NCBI RefSeq assembly: GCF_963676325.1
Contig: NZ_OY781099.1
Location: 4,092,001 to 4,156,000 of the forward strand
Source: an uncultured Bacteroides sp.
GTDB taxonomy: Bacteria > Bacteroidota > Bacteroidia > Bacteroidales > Bacteroidaceae
Reading direction: 5' to 3'
Length of the DNA stretch: 64,000 bases
The notes beneath the pieces were generated by a model, which saw only the letters and a list, made by a program, of their open reading frames with translations, ran no database searches and was not told where the DNA came from. The translations under genes were made by a program, and so were the position numbers. This document shows, in pieces, positions 44,313-53,652 of the stretch (position 1 is its first letter; each line of letters opens with the position of its first letter).

Positions 44313-44834
44313 TTATTCCGTAACAGCAACAGAATCTACATTACTCTTTGTGCTTAAAATACTATCTGATGACACTTGAGCCTGAGATTTGTTAATTCCT
44401 TCGGACACCTTCATTAATGCAGACGACAACTGTTCGTAAGCCATTTGCGGATCTTTGTAAGTATCCTTATATGTTTCGTAATTATAATCCAAATTATCTT
44501 CAGCAAAGAATGAGCGCTGAGCTACATTCCCTAAAGTAATAACTAATGCAACCATTGCTGCTGCTCTCATAAGTGGCATAAAACGACTTGTCATTGTAAG
44601 ATGTCTTGCTTTTACCACCGGAGCTTCTATAGCAGCCAGAACCTTTTCATCAAAGTCCGCACTTAACTTTACTTCCTGCTGTGTCTGCTGATAAACAAAC
44701 ACCTCTTTGTATGGAAGCAAATGAGCCGGGATCTCTTCCTGAGAAAAGAAAGAACGCAATATTTGCTCTTCCAAAAGGGAAGTCTCGCATTGCCAGTATC
44801 TTTCAATCAGCTGTTCTATATACTTATAATCCAT
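44313..44834 (-). CDS. putative anti-sigma factor, membrane
   Basis: The 173-residue protein has a cytoplasmic N-terminus (MDYKYIEQLIERYWQCETSL and EEQILRSFFSQEEIP, like the helices of zinc-free anti-sigma domains). One transmembrane helix lies near residues 85-107 (MPLMRAAAMVALVITLGNVA), and a short periplasmic end follows. The start overlaps the ECF sigma gene by 11 bases, the usual sign of a sigma and anti-sigma pair. No HxxxCxxC zinc motif is visible. The role is inferred from topology and position. Confidence 0.7.
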   Translation of the reverse strand: MDYKYIEQLIERYWQCETSLLEEQILRSFFSQEEIPAHLLPYKEVFVYQQTQQEVKLSADFDEKVLAAIEAPVVKARHLTMTSRFMPLMRAAAMVALVITLGNVAQRSFFAEDNLDYNYETYKDTYKDPQMAYEQLSSALMKVSEGINKSQAQVSSDSILSTKSNVDSVAVTE

Positions 44835-45333
44835 AATTCTCTATGTCTGTGTATCTTTGTTTTATCTTTTGTCGTGCTCTGAAGAGATTCACTTTAACCT
44901 GTTCCTCTGTCAATTGCAAAACATTTGATATTTCTTTATAACTCTCGCCTTCTATATCCCGAAGCTGCATGATTACTCTTTGCTTTTCGGGCAGTTCGTT
45001 GATCAACTGATGAATAAGTTTCATTCGCTCCTCGTTCACTAATTGATCATAAGGTCCAGATGCAATAGCCGTTTGTTCCAGTTCCGGAGTTAATTCCAGG
45101 TTCTGAGCTTCTTTCTTCTGGCTTCGGTCAATGGCTAAGTTTCTGCAAACAGTTAAACAATAAGCCTCAATCGATTCCAGTTGTGACCACTCATCACGCT
45201 TGTTCCAGACCCGAATCATCGTATCCTGAACCACATCTTCTGCCTCAGCCCTGTCGAAGGTTATTCTAAGTGCAACCCGAAAGAGTTTATCTTTCAGTGG
45301 CAGTATGTCGTTACGGAAGCTGATTTCTTGCAT
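44824..45333 (-). CDS. ECF-type RNA polymerase sigma factor
   Basis: The 169-residue protein contains sigma region 2 (FRVALRITFDRAEAEDVVQD with TMIRVWNKRDEWSQLESIEA) and region 4 (ELPEKQRVIMQLRDIEGESY and ISNVLQLTEEQVKVNLFRAR), and lacks regions 1 and 3, as for group IV (ECF) sigma factors. It is the first gene of a three-gene unit with a membrane anti-sigma-like protein and a DUF4252 protein. Autoregulation is common for this class but is not shown by the sequence here. Confidence 0.95.
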   Translation of the reverse strand: MQEISFRNDILPLKDKLFRVALRITFDRAEAEDVVQDTMIRVWNKRDEWSQLESIEAYCLTVCRNLAIDRSQKKEAQNLELTPELEQTAIASGPYDQLVNEERMKLIHQLINELPEKQRVIMQLRDIEGESYKEISNVLQLTEEQVKVNLFRARQKIKQRYTDIENYGL

Positions 45334-45394
45334 CTCTATTAATAATGACGGGTGAGGGTATTAAAAGTTACAGGCAGACAGAAAAAAAAATGAA

Positions 45395-46168
45395 TTATTT
45401 TATAATTCGTGTACCTTCATTCCTATTAATGGCTGAGGATAAGGTAATTACAACTTGAGAGACTCCTGCATTAATTGCAGAAAAAGAGTTTTCTAACTTA
45501 GGAATCATTCCTCCCTGGATAACACCCTGGGCTACATAAGTATCAAATTCGGCACGAGTTATCTGAGGAATTACACTATTATCATCGGCTTCATCCCTAA
45601 GTACTCCCTTCTTTTCAAAACAATAAACTAACGTCACATCAAAAATATTGGCCAATGCTTTGGCTGTTTCACCGGCAATGGTATCTGCATTGGTATTAAG
45701 CATGTTTCCATTACCATCATGTGTAAGCGGAGCCATTACCGGAACAATTCCTTTTTGAATTAAATCTCCCAGAATAGTAGCATTAACCTGCTCCACATCT
45801 CCCACAAAACCATAATCAACTTCCTTAACCGGACGTTTCACTGAACGGATAACATCCATATCAGCACCAGTCAAGCCCAAAGCATTTACACCTCTGGCCT
45901 GAAGTCCGGCAACAATATTCTTGTTCACCAATCCACCATACACCATTGTAACCACTTTAAGTGTTTCAGCATCGGTTATACGGCGACCGTTGACCATTTT
46001 ACTTTCAATTCCCAGCAGGGAAGCGATCTTTGTTGCAGATCGCCCTCCACCGTGAATTAATATCTTATTTTCCTGAATAGAGGCAAAGTCATTCAGAAGC
46101 TGACTTAATGTAGCCTCTTCTTCAACAACCTTACCACCTACTTTAATTATAATAAGTTTCTCTTTCAT
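45395..46168 (-). CDS. argB: acetylglutamate kinase
   Basis: ArgB phosphorylates N-acetylglutamate (or an N-acylated variant) in arginine synthesis. The amino-acid-kinase fold is shown by LIIIKVGGKVVEEEATLSQL at the N-terminus, ILIHGGGRSATKIASLLGI, DAETLKVVTMVYGGLVNK, MLNTNADTIAGETAKALA and the C-terminal GGMIPKLENSFSAI. I chose the ATG at 46168 (257 residues) because the longer frame from 46276 overlaps speA. It begins 2 bases after speA. Bacteroidetes commonly use N-succinylated intermediates, which the sequence alone cannot distinguish here. Confidence 0.93.
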   Translation of the reverse strand: MKEKLIIIKVGGKVVEEEATLSQLLNDFASIQENKILIHGGGRSATKIASLLGIESKMVNGRRITDAETLKVVTMVYGGLVNKNIVAGLQARGVNALGLTGADMDVIRSVKRPVKEVDYGFVGDVEQVNATILGDLIQKGIVPVMAPLTHDGNGNMLNTNADTIAGETAKALANIFDVTLVYCFEKKGVLRDEADDNSVIPQITRAEFDTYVAQGVIQGGMIPKLENSFSAINAGVSQVVITLSSAINRNEGTRIIK

Positions 46169-46170
46169 GA

Positions 46171-48063
46171 CTATTCCAAATAAGTATATCCATAAAGTCC
46201 GGAACGATAGTTTGAGAGGAACTCTTTTCCTTCTTCCACAGAGATACGGCCGTTCTTCACAGAAGATGTTACCCACGTTTCAAGTGTACGAACAAGCTTC
46301 TTTGGACTGTATTGCACATAATCCAATACCTCGGCCACCGTTTCTCCATCAATAATCTGATCGATACTATAACCCTTTTCGTTCACAGTAATATGAACCG
46401 CGTTCGTATCACCAAACAGATTATGTAAATCGCCCAGAATCTCCTGATAAGCTCCAACAAGAAAAACACCCATATAATAAGGTTCTTTTGCTTTCAAACT
46501 ATGAACAGGCAGGTAATGCGCCACATTGCGGGTAGAGATAAAATTATCCACTTTTCCATCAGAATCACAGGTTATATCCTGCAAAGTAGCTGAACGATCC
46601 GGCTTTTCTTCCAATCGCTGAATTGGCATAATCGGGAATATCTGATCAATAGCCCATGAATCCGGAAGAGACTGGAACAATGAGAAATTGCAGAAATATT
46701 TATCGGCCAGTAATTTGGACAACAAACGAAACTCATCCGGTGCATGTTTTATACCTGAAGCAATCTGATTAATCTCCCGGGTTATAGACCAGAATAGTCT
46801 TTCTATCTGAGCACGGGTTTTCAAATCCACAATTCCGTGGCTGAACAAATCAAGTGCTTCTTCTCGAATTTGCTGAGCATCATGCCAAGCTTCGAGCATT
46901 TTATTCTGGTTCAAAGAGTCCCATATAGAATAAAGCTCTTTCAAAAGTTCGTGATCATCTTCATTCACCACCTCGTCATCATCCCATTCGGGAAGAGTTG
47001 CTGTTTCCAGAACCTCAAAGATCAGTACAGAGTGATGAGCAGTTAAAGAACGTCCGGACTCTGTTATAATGTTCGGATGAGGAATACCCTTTTTATCACT
47101 AGCGTCTACAAGCGTAGAGATTGAGTCATTAACGTATTCCTGAATAGAATAGTTTACGCTGCTTTCGCTGTTTGAAGAACGGGTTCCATCATAATCCACG
47201 CCTAATCCACCGCCAATGTCTACAAATTCTACATTAAAGCCCATGGTACGTAGTTGCACATAAAACTGAGAAGCTTCACGCAAAGCAGTTTTTATGCGAC
47301 GTATTTTTGTAACCTGACTTCCAATATGGAAATGAATCAGTTTCAAGCAACTCTTCAGGTCTTTTTTCTCAAGGAAATCCAAAGCCTCTAATAGTTCACT
47401 GGAAGTAAGTCCAAACTTACTGGCATCACCACCTGAGTCTTCCCATTTACCGCTACCGGAGGAGGCCAGTTTAATACGAATACCAATATTAGGCATCACA
47501 TTAAGTCGCTTGGCAACCTTAGCAATTAACTTCAGTTCATTCAGTTTTTCTACTACCAGAAAAATCCTTTTTCCCATTTTCTGGGCTAAAAGAGCCAGTT
47601 CTATATAACTTTCGTCTTTGTATCCGTTGCAAATAATTAAAGAGTCAGAATCTGTATTAATGGCTATTACAGCATGCAGTTCAGGTTTAGAGCCAGCTTC
47701 CAGTCCTAAATTGAATTTTTTTCCATGACTGATAATCTCCTCTACTACCGGACGCATTTGATTTACTTTAATAGGATAAATTATAAAGTTCTGACCTTTA
47801 TAACCATATTCCTCTGATGCAATCTGAAAACATTTTGCAGTCTTCTCAATCCGGTTATCCAAAATATCCGGAAAGCGCAATAACATTGGAGCCGAAACAT
47901 CTCGCAGTTGTAATTCATCAACAAGCTCCTTTAAGTCGACAGCCACTCCGTCTTTTCTTGGGGTAACTACTACATGACCTTTGTCATTGATACCAAAGTA
48001 CGAGGTTCCCCAACCGGTAATGTTGTAAAGTTCCTCTGAATCTTCAATACGCCATTTTCTCAT
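46171..48063 (-). CDS. speA: biosynthetic arginine decarboxylase
   Basis: SpeA converts arginine to agmatine, the first step of one polyamine route, using PLP. The 630-residue protein has the PLP-lysine segment YPIKVNQMRPVVEEI, VDIGGGLGVDYDGT, FHIGSQVTKIRRI, ITESGRSLTAHH and a C-terminal region typical of the long biosynthetic type (MGVFLVGAYQEILGDLHNLFGD). It is 2 bases upstream of argB, so arginine synthesis and its decarboxylation share a transcript. Confidence 0.96.
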   Translation of the reverse strand: MRKWRIEDSEELYNITGWGTSYFGINDKGHVVVTPRKDGVAVDLKELVDELQLRDVSAPMLLRFPDILDNRIEKTAKCFQIASEEYGYKGQNFIIYPIKVNQMRPVVEEIISHGKKFNLGLEAGSKPELHAVIAINTDSDSLIICNGYKDESYIELALLAQKMGKRIFLVVEKLNELKLIAKVAKRLNVMPNIGIRIKLASSGSGKWEDSGGDASKFGLTSSELLEALDFLEKKDLKSCLKLIHFHIGSQVTKIRRIKTALREASQFYVQLRTMGFNVEFVDIGGGLGVDYDGTRSSNSESSVNYSIQEYVNDSISTLVDASDKKGIPHPNIITESGRSLTAHHSVLIFEVLETATLPEWDDDEVVNEDDHELLKELYSIWDSLNQNKMLEAWHDAQQIREEALDLFSHGIVDLKTRAQIERLFWSITREINQIASGIKHAPDEFRLLSKLLADKYFCNFSLFQSLPDSWAIDQIFPIMPIQRLEEKPDRSATLQDITCDSDGKVDNFISTRNVAHYLPVHSLKAKEPYYMGVFLVGAYQEILGDLHNLFGDTNAVHITVNEKGYSIDQIIDGETVAEVLDYVQYSPKKLVRTLETWVTSSVKNGRISVEEGKEFLSNYRSGLYGYTYLE

Positions 48064-48100
48064 CTTCTAGTCTTATACTATTTTACGTAAGTTATTAATA

Positions 48101-48111
48101 GCGCAAAAGTA
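48101..48111 (-). promoter_or_regulatory. -7 box of the speA-argB promoter
   Basis: Minus-strand TACTTTTGCGC contains TAnnTTTG, about 40 bases before the speA start. Confidence 0.55.
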
Positions 48112-48196
48112 CTCATAAATCTATAGTTTACAATCAGTAAGAAGCATCTTTTTACAAAATACGATATTTTCTTAATATAAATAAAACAAAATATAC

Positions 48197-48204
48197 TACT
48201 TTTG
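48197..48204 (+). promoter_or_regulatory. -7 box of the cupin gene promoter
   Basis: TACTTTTG lies 37 bases before the ATG at 48242. Confidence 0.6.
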
Positions 48205-48241
48205 TGTAAAAGCAGCTCATACAAAAACAATTGAATCAAGA

Positions 48242-48586
48242 ATGAAAAGAGAAAGTTTAAGTTTTCAATTTGAGAACGAAATGATTTGGGAGGACCTAGG
48301 CGCAGGTGTTAAACGCCAGATTATGGCTTACAACGACAGTCTTATGATGGTAAAAGTTCAGTTTGAAAAAGGAGCCGTCGGAGCAGTCCACACCCACCCC
48401 CATACACAGGCTACTTATGTTGTAAGCGGAGCATTTGAGTTTACAAATAATGGAGAAAGTAAAATAGTTAAAGCAGGAGACGGACTTTATATTAAGCCGG
48501 ATGCTTCTCATGGATGTGTTTGTCTGGAAGCCGGAACACTAATAGACACTTTCAGCCCTATCAGAGAGGATTTCATTAACAAGTAG
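48242..48586 (+). CDS. KdgF-like cupin protein
   Basis: The 114-residue single-domain cupin has the metal-binding motif VGAVHTHPHTQATYVVSG (His ligands and the glutamate/glutamine position) and the second motif GDGLYIKPDASHGCVCLEAG. This closely follows KdgF, which helps linearise 4,5-unsaturated galacturonate released from pectin or alginate breakdown. A pectate lyase and a pectinesterase lie about 20 kb away in the window. The assignment to KdgF is by motif similarity only; other small cupins look alike. Confidence 0.7.
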   Translation: MKRESLSFQFENEMIWEDLGAGVKRQIMAYNDSLMMVKVQFEKGAVGAVHTHPHTQATYVVSGAFEFTNNGESKIVKAGDGLYIKPDASHGCVCLEAGTLIDTFSPIREDFINK

Positions 48587-48594
48587 TCAAGCAC

Positions 48595-49122
48595 TTACAT
48601 ACCCAGAATATTTCTTAATCTGTTGACAGATGATTTAATCTGATATATATCTTCAAGCTCATCAGCGCTAAAAACATATTTTGTCTTTGAATAAAAAGGT
48701 TTACGTTTATCCAGTGCATTAACTATAAAGGCTTTTAGTTCGTCATTACTTTTGCCATGCAAGATGGGACGAGTATGACTTGCTACCTTTAAGCGTTGAA
48801 ACAGCACTTCCGGGCTAACATCTAAAAAGACAGTATCACCTTGCTGATTCATAAAATCCATATTATCAAAGAAACAAGGAGCGCCACCGCCGGTAGAGAT
48901 TACAACATCTTCAAATTCGGCAATTTCATGAAGGACCTGTCGTTCCAGTTCCCGAAACCCTTGTTCACCCCTCTCACTAAAAATCTCCTGCACCGTTTTG
49001 TGAAATCGTTCCTCAATATACCAGTCCTGATCTACAAAAGATAAATTCATCTCTTTTGCAAATGCCTTTCCGAGGGTTGTTTTTCCCGATCCCATATATC
49101 CGATTAAGAAAATCCGAGTCAT
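48595..49122 (-). CDS. aroK: shikimate kinase
   Basis: AroK phosphorylates shikimate in aromatic amino-acid synthesis. Visible are the P-loop IGYMGSGKTTLGKAFA near residue 7, the shikimate-site motif DQDWYIEERF, and STGGGAPCFFDN with the conserved GGG. The lid region (SHTRPILHGKSNDELKAFI) follows. The length of 175 residues is normal. It is convergent with the cupin gene (8 bases between stops) and has its own promoter box. Confidence 0.95.
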   Translation of the reverse strand: MTRIFLIGYMGSGKTTLGKAFAKEMNLSFVDQDWYIEERFHKTVQEIFSERGEQGFRELERQVLHEIAEFEDVVISTGGGAPCFFDNMDFMNQQGDTVFLDVSPEVLFQRLKVASHTRPILHGKSNDELKAFIVNALDKRKPFYSKTKYVFSADELEDIYQIKSSVNRLRNILGM

Positions 49123-49148
49123 GCTGTTTCATTTAAATATTTCAGCTG

Positions 49149-49156
49149 CAAAGATA
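49149..49156 (-). promoter_or_regulatory. -7 box of the aroK promoter
   Basis: Minus-strand TATCTTTG, 27 bases before the aroK start. Confidence 0.65.
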
Positions 49157-49197
49157 AAATTAAAAGAAAGAACTATTTCGTAAGTAGAGATGTTTTT

Positions 49198-49205
49198 TAT
49201 CTTTG
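49198..49205 (+). promoter_or_regulatory. -7 box of the lactonase promoter
   Basis: TATCTTTG, 32 bases before the ATG at 49237. Together with the aroK box it makes a divergent promoter region of about 110 bases. Confidence 0.65.
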
Positions 49206-49236
49206 CAAAAGAAACCATCTACTAAAAAGAATAATT

Positions 49237-50400
49237 ATGCTCAAAAAATTAATGCTTATGGGTATTTCTGCCTTAATACTCTCATCCTTCACCTCAAAAG
49301 AACGCATTCAGGAAAAAGCTAAAAGCGACAATCTTTATTTGCTTATAGGTACCTATACTTCAGGAACAAGCAAAGGCATCTACGTTTACCGATTCAATAC
49401 AGTAACCGGAGAAGCAAACTATGTAAGTGAGATCAGCGGTCTGTCAAATCCCTCCTATCTGAATCTCTCAAGTGATGAGAAATTTGTTTATTCTGTGGGT
49501 GAGAATGAAGCTGATGGTGGATTGGCTTATGCTCTTTCCTTTGATAAAAAGAACGGAAAACTGACATATCTCAATGCCCAGCAAACACATGGAGGTTCTC
49601 CCTGCTACATCAATATTGATCCAAAAGGACAATATGTAATTACAGCAAATTATACAGGAGGAAATGTTTCGGTCTTTAAAATAAAGAAAGATGGCACAAT
49701 ACTTCCTGCCAGTCAGGTGATTGCGTTTGACAAAAAAGACAGCAAAGAGCCTCAGCCTGTTTCCCATTTACACTGTGTAGCTTTTACGCCTGATGGAAAG
49801 TATCTCTTAGCCGACGACCTTGGAAAAGACAAGGTACATAAGTTTAATTTGCATTATGCTGAAAAGGACGATAACTCCGGCCAGTTCTTGCAAGCAGGTG
49901 AACCAGCAGCTTTTGATGTAGTAAAAGGATCCGGTCCAAGACACATCACTTTCCACCCGAATAAAAAATTTGCATATTTAATTAATGAATTATCTGGCCA
50001 GGTTATTGTCTTTCAGTATAAAAATGGATTATTAAAGGACATCCAATACATTGCATCCGATACAACTCAGGGAGCAGTAAAAAAAGGAAGTGCAGATATT
50101 CATCTTACTCCTGACGGCAAATATTTGTATGCTTCTAACCGATTAAAAGCAGATGGTATTGCTATATTTAAAGTGAATCAACTGAATGGCAAACTCACAA
50201 AAATAGGATATCAGCCTACAGGAATTCACCCTCGTAATTTTATAATTACGCCCAACGGTAAATTATTACTGGTTGCATGCAAGAACAGCAATGTAATCCA
50301 GGTTTTCAGAATTAATTATAAAAATGGTTTGCTTGAAGATACAGGCAAAAAGATTGAGCTTGACAAGCCTGTTTGTCTGAAGTTTGCAAGTATGAAATAG
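49237..50400 (+). CDS. lactonase family protein (6-phosphogluconolactonase-like beta-propeller)
   Basis: The 387-residue protein is a seven-bladed propeller of the lactonase (YbhE/Pgl) family: repeating blade motifs LIGTYTSGTSKGIYVYRFN, LSNPSYLNLSSDEKFVYSVG, SPCYINIDPKGQYVITANYT, GSGPRHITFHPNKKFAYLIN, GSADIHLTPDGKYLYASNR and GIHPRNFIITPNGKLLLVAC. Family members hydrolyse 6-phosphogluconolactone or related lactones. The N-terminal hydrophobic stretch (LMLMGISALILSSFTS) suggests export, unlike cytoplasmic E. coli Pgl, so the substrate may differ. Confidence 0.88.
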   Translation: MLKKLMLMGISALILSSFTSKERIQEKAKSDNLYLLIGTYTSGTSKGIYVYRFNTVTGEANYVSEISGLSNPSYLNLSSDEKFVYSVGENEADGGLAYALSFDKKNGKLTYLNAQQTHGGSPCYINIDPKGQYVITANYTGGNVSVFKIKKDGTILPASQVIAFDKKDSKEPQPVSHLHCVAFTPDGKYLLADDLGKDKVHKFNLHYAEKDDNSGQFLQAGEPAAFDVVKGSGPRHITFHPNKKFAYLINELSGQVIVFQYKNGLLKDIQYIASDTTQGAVKKGSADIHLTPDGKYLYASNRLKADGIAIFKVNQLNGKLTKIGYQPTGIHPRNFIITPNGKLLLVACKNSNVIQVFRINYKNGLLEDTGKKIELDKPVCLKFASMK

Positions 50401-50484
50401 AACAGGGATTATATGCTAAGATCTGATTTTAGCGCAAACAATAAATAGAGATATAAAAGTATCACAATAACTTTGTTCTGTTTA

Positions 50485-50538
50485 AAAAAGTAATAAGGGG
50501 CTAAACAGTTGAAAGTTCAGCTCCTTATTACTTTTACT
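50485..50538 (+). terminator. intrinsic terminator after the lactonase gene
   Basis: AAAAAGTAATAAGGGGCT pairs with AGCTCCTTATTACTTTT around a loop, followed by a weak T tract. No gene is seen in the remaining 50539-50717. Confidence 0.8.
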
Positions 50539-50717
50539 TAAAAGAATGTTTATCACCGATTATAATAAACTTACAGCCCAAGTAAAAAAAGAGAGTAACC
50601 TCGCCTTCATTTTAATTAGTTGATATATCATCTATTATCTATGTAATAGACAGACATTTCTGACTTAATTAAAGCATTTAATCTATTTGATTTTTTAACA
50701 AGAAAGCTATTCAGCAA

Positions 50718-51809
50718 TTATAATCCAGAAGCTAATTCTTTCACCTTCGCCCTGCTAATCTTTCCGCTCCCAGTCTGAGGAATCGCATCTACCAAAATTA
50801 TCTTTTTCGGCATCTGATAAGGAGAGAGCTGCTTTGTCATCTCATCCTTTAAAATCTCCGTATTCACTGGAGGAACAACTAGTAAAACCACGATTTCACC
50901 GAACTTTGGGTGTGACTGAGAGGTCACTGCAAAAGGAGTATTGAGCAGTGGCTTCAACTTTGCTTCCACCTGTTCAATCTGAATCTTTACCCCTCCACTA
51001 TTTATCGTGTTGTCCTTTCGGCCCAATATGTTAAAACTACCATCTGCATGAATTTCAGCAATATCATTTGTTACTAAACGTTCATCACTGACTAATGGAG
51101 CATCAATCACCAAAGTGTCCTCGGGAGATAACGAGAGATTTACCGATGAAAACGGACGATAACTCAAAGAAGCCTCCTGTCCGCTGATTCTTCTTAATGC
51201 AATATGAGAAAGCGTTTCAGTCATTCCATACGTGCAATAAATCTCACCTGGAAAGTCTTTTAGCTCTTCTTCCAGCAGAGGATCAATTGCACCGCCACCA
51301 ATAATCAATATTTCCGTTTGTTTCAAGCGTTCTTTTTCCTCTGGTATCTGCAGACTATTAAATACCTGCAAGGGTACCATTGCCACAAAACGAAATGGTT
51401 TGTCCACCTTCTCGAAGGGATGTCCGCATGAAGCAATGAAATGTAAATCCAGTCCGGCAATCAGAGCCCTGACAGCCATCATCTTGCCAGCAATATAATC
51501 CATCGACATGCAGATTAAGGCAGTATCACCTTTTCTCAGATTGAGGAATTCACAAGTCAGACGAGCACTTTGCATCATCTGTTCCTTGCGGACAACCAGC
51601 TCTTTCGGTTTCCCGGTAGAGCCGGAAGTATGCACCTTAATATGAGTATCCCCGTCAAACCACTGTGAAAGAAAAGTATATAATCCGGCATATTCAGACT
51701 TATCTTTCAGAAAACTTAATATTTCCTCACGAGAATAAGTAACACCATCCAGTGTCAGTGACTGTTTCTGAATATCCAGTTCAAATGTCTGTTTATCACT
51801 TTGAGCCAT
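50718..51809 (-). CDS. menE: o-succinylbenzoate--CoA ligase
   Basis: MenE activates o-succinylbenzoate with CoA and ATP in menaquinone synthesis. The AMP-binding signature HTSGSTGKPKELVVRK, CTYGMTETLSHIALR and the C-terminal INSGGVKIQIEQVEAKL and PQTGSGKISRAKVKELA are present. I chose the ATG at 51809 (363 residues, MAQSDKQTFEL...), which overlaps the menC stop by 14 bases; the longer frame from 51929 would overlap menC by over 130 bases. It is the last gene of the men operon. Confidence 0.93.
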   Translation of the reverse strand: MAQSDKQTFELDIQKQSLTLDGVTYSREEILSFLKDKSEYAGLYTFLSQWFDGDTHIKVHTSGSTGKPKELVVRKEQMMQSARLTCEFLNLRKGDTALICMSMDYIAGKMMAVRALIAGLDLHFIASCGHPFEKVDKPFRFVAMVPLQVFNSLQIPEEKERLKQTEILIIGGGAIDPLLEEELKDFPGEIYCTYGMTETLSHIALRRISGQEASLSYRPFSSVNLSLSPEDTLVIDAPLVSDERLVTNDIAEIHADGSFNILGRKDNTINSGGVKIQIEQVEAKLKPLLNTPFAVTSQSHPKFGEIVVLLVVPPVNTEILKDEMTKQLSPYQMPKKIILVDAIPQTGSGKISRAKVKELASGL

Positions 51810-52821
51810 ACCAAAGTTTATCTTCACGAATGTACAAAGGCATTTCCACATTATCAGTAAAAAGCATGCCAGTTCCCAATCCCTGCGGAAGAGTTGTGGG
51901 AAGTGTAGCACACCACTGTGCAATGGCATTCAGCCCAATATTCGATTCCAAAGCAGAAGTAATCCACCACCCTATATTTTGGTTGGTTGCCTCATTAATC
52001 CACTCCGTACATCCACATATTCCTCCGTGAAGAGACGGTTTCAGAATTATGTACTGAGGATTGATCTTTCTTAATAATTCAGCTTTTTCAGCTAATGAAT
52101 TATAGCCAATCAACTCCTCATCCAAAGCAATAGGAATGGGAGATTCTTTCGTAAGCCTAGCCATCTCTTCCCATTGTCCGGCCCGTATAGGTTGTTCAAT
52201 GGAGTGAATATCGAGTTCCGCCAACCGTTTCAGTTTGCTCAATGCATCTTCGGGAGCAAATGCTCCATTGGCATCTACCCGAAGCTCTACCTCTCTGGCG
52301 GTAAAATGTTTACGGATATGTCGCAGCAGAGACAACTCTTCTTCAAAGTTAATTGCCCCTATTTTAAGTTTGATACAACGAAACTCCAGCTCCATCTTCT
52401 TCTCAATCTGATGATACATCTGAGCATAATCTCCCATCCAGATAAGTCCGTTGATAGGAATTCCACGCTCACCGCGGGAAAAAGGAGTATCCCATAAAGC
52501 AAAACTGTTGGCATTATAATGCTGAAGAGCTGTTTCCAGTCCGAAAAGGATGGAAGGATAAGGGCGCAAAGCCTCTTTATCCAGTTCACCGGTTTCTTCT
52601 AATCGGTGACAAGCCGCTTTCAGAATCTCTTCATATTCCGGCAGATCATCGCAGCTAAGATTAGGCAGCGGAGCACACTCTCCCAGCCCAATCCTCTGAG
52701 GTTCTTCCACAGAAGTGAGACCAATGTACCACACTTTCCGCGTATTATACACTCCGCGGGAAGTTCCGGCTGGTTGATTAAAGTGTAAAGTTGAAGGACG
52801 TATGGTCGTTTTAAAAGTCAT
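51796..52821 (-). CDS. menC: o-succinylbenzoate synthase
   Basis: MenC is an enolase-superfamily dehydratase making o-succinylbenzoate. The 341-residue protein shows the catalytic KxK motif in CIKLKIGAINFEEELSLL, the metal ligands in VDANGAF and SIEQPI and IALDEELIG, and a second lysine in YIILKPSLHGG. It begins 2 bases after menB and overlaps menE. The barrel length is normal. Confidence 0.93.
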   Translation of the reverse strand: MTFKTTIRPSTLHFNQPAGTSRGVYNTRKVWYIGLTSVEEPQRIGLGECAPLPNLSCDDLPEYEEILKAACHRLEETGELDKEALRPYPSILFGLETALQHYNANSFALWDTPFSRGERGIPINGLIWMGDYAQMYHQIEKKMELEFRCIKLKIGAINFEEELSLLRHIRKHFTAREVELRVDANGAFAPEDALSKLKRLAELDIHSIEQPIRAGQWEEMARLTKESPIPIALDEELIGYNSLAEKAELLRKINPQYIILKPSLHGGICGCTEWINEATNQNIGWWITSALESNIGLNAIAQWCATLPTTLPQGLGTGMLFTDNVEMPLYIREDKLWYGSK

Positions 52822-52823
52822 CT

Positions 52824-53645
52824 TTAAGGGAATTTAGGGAACTGTTTGAAATTGGGTTTACGTTTTTCAAGGAATGCATTCTTACCTTCTTGTGCTTCTT
52901 CAGTAAGATAATAGAGAAGAGTAGCATCACCAGCAAGTTCCTGAATACCAGTCTGTCCATCAAGTTCCGCATTCAATCCGGCTTTAATCATACGTAGAGC
53001 CAGCGGACTATGTTGCATCATGGTTTCTGCCCATTCAACTACTTCGTCTTCAAGCTTATCCAAAGGAACCACTTTATTTACCAATCCCATATCCAAAGCT
53101 TCCTGAGCATTGTACTGACGACAAAGGAACCAGATTTCACGAGCCTTCTTTTGTCCCACACAACGGGCCAGATAAGAAGAGCCAAATCCTGCATCGAAAC
53201 TACCTACTCTAGGACCTGTTTGTCCAAAGATTGCATTCTCAGAAGCAATAGAAAGGTCACAAACGACCTGAAGCACATGGCCTCCACCTATGGCATAACC
53301 ATTAACCATAGCGATAACCGGTTTAGGAATAGAACGAATCTGCTTCTGAACATCGAGTACACTCAGTCGTGGCACACCATCTTTGCCAATGTATCCACCT
53401 TTACCTTTTACATTCTGGTCACCTCCCGAACAAAAAGCCTTATCTCCGGCTCCGGTAATAACCACCACACTGATGTCGGCACATTCACGGCAAATAGCCA
53501 TCGCATTACTCATTTCCCCTGTAGTAGTGGGTGTAAATGCGTTTCTGTAACGAGGACGATTGATAGTAATCTTTGCAATCCCATTATAAAATTCAAACAG
53601 GATGTCTTCATATTCCTTGATGGTTTCCCATTTTCTATTCTCCAT
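52824..53645 (-). CDS. menB: 1,4-dihydroxy-2-naphthoyl-CoA synthase
   Basis: MenB is a crotonase-fold ring-closing enzyme. The 273-residue protein contains FCSGGDQNVKGKGGYIG, the oxyanion-hole sequence VNGYAIGGGHVLQVVCDLSI and the MenB-specific GQTGPRVGSFDAGFGSSYLA. The end (LEKRKPNFKQFPKFP) is typical. It follows menD by 7 bases. Confidence 0.97.
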   Translation of the reverse strand: MENRKWETIKEYEDILFEFYNGIAKITINRPRYRNAFTPTTTGEMSNAMAICRECADISVVVITGAGDKAFCSGGDQNVKGKGGYIGKDGVPRLSVLDVQKQIRSIPKPVIAMVNGYAIGGGHVLQVVCDLSIASENAIFGQTGPRVGSFDAGFGSSYLARCVGQKKAREIWFLCRQYNAQEALDMGLVNKVVPLDKLEDEVVEWAETMMQHSPLALRMIKAGLNAELDGQTGIQELAGDATLLYYLTEEAQEGKNAFLEKRKPNFKQFPKFP

Positions 53646-53652
53646 ACAATAT

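Noticed and set aside
50718..51929. Longer MenE from 51929
   Set aside because: It would overlap menC by about 130 bases and add an atypical N-terminus; the ATG at 51809 gives the normal start.
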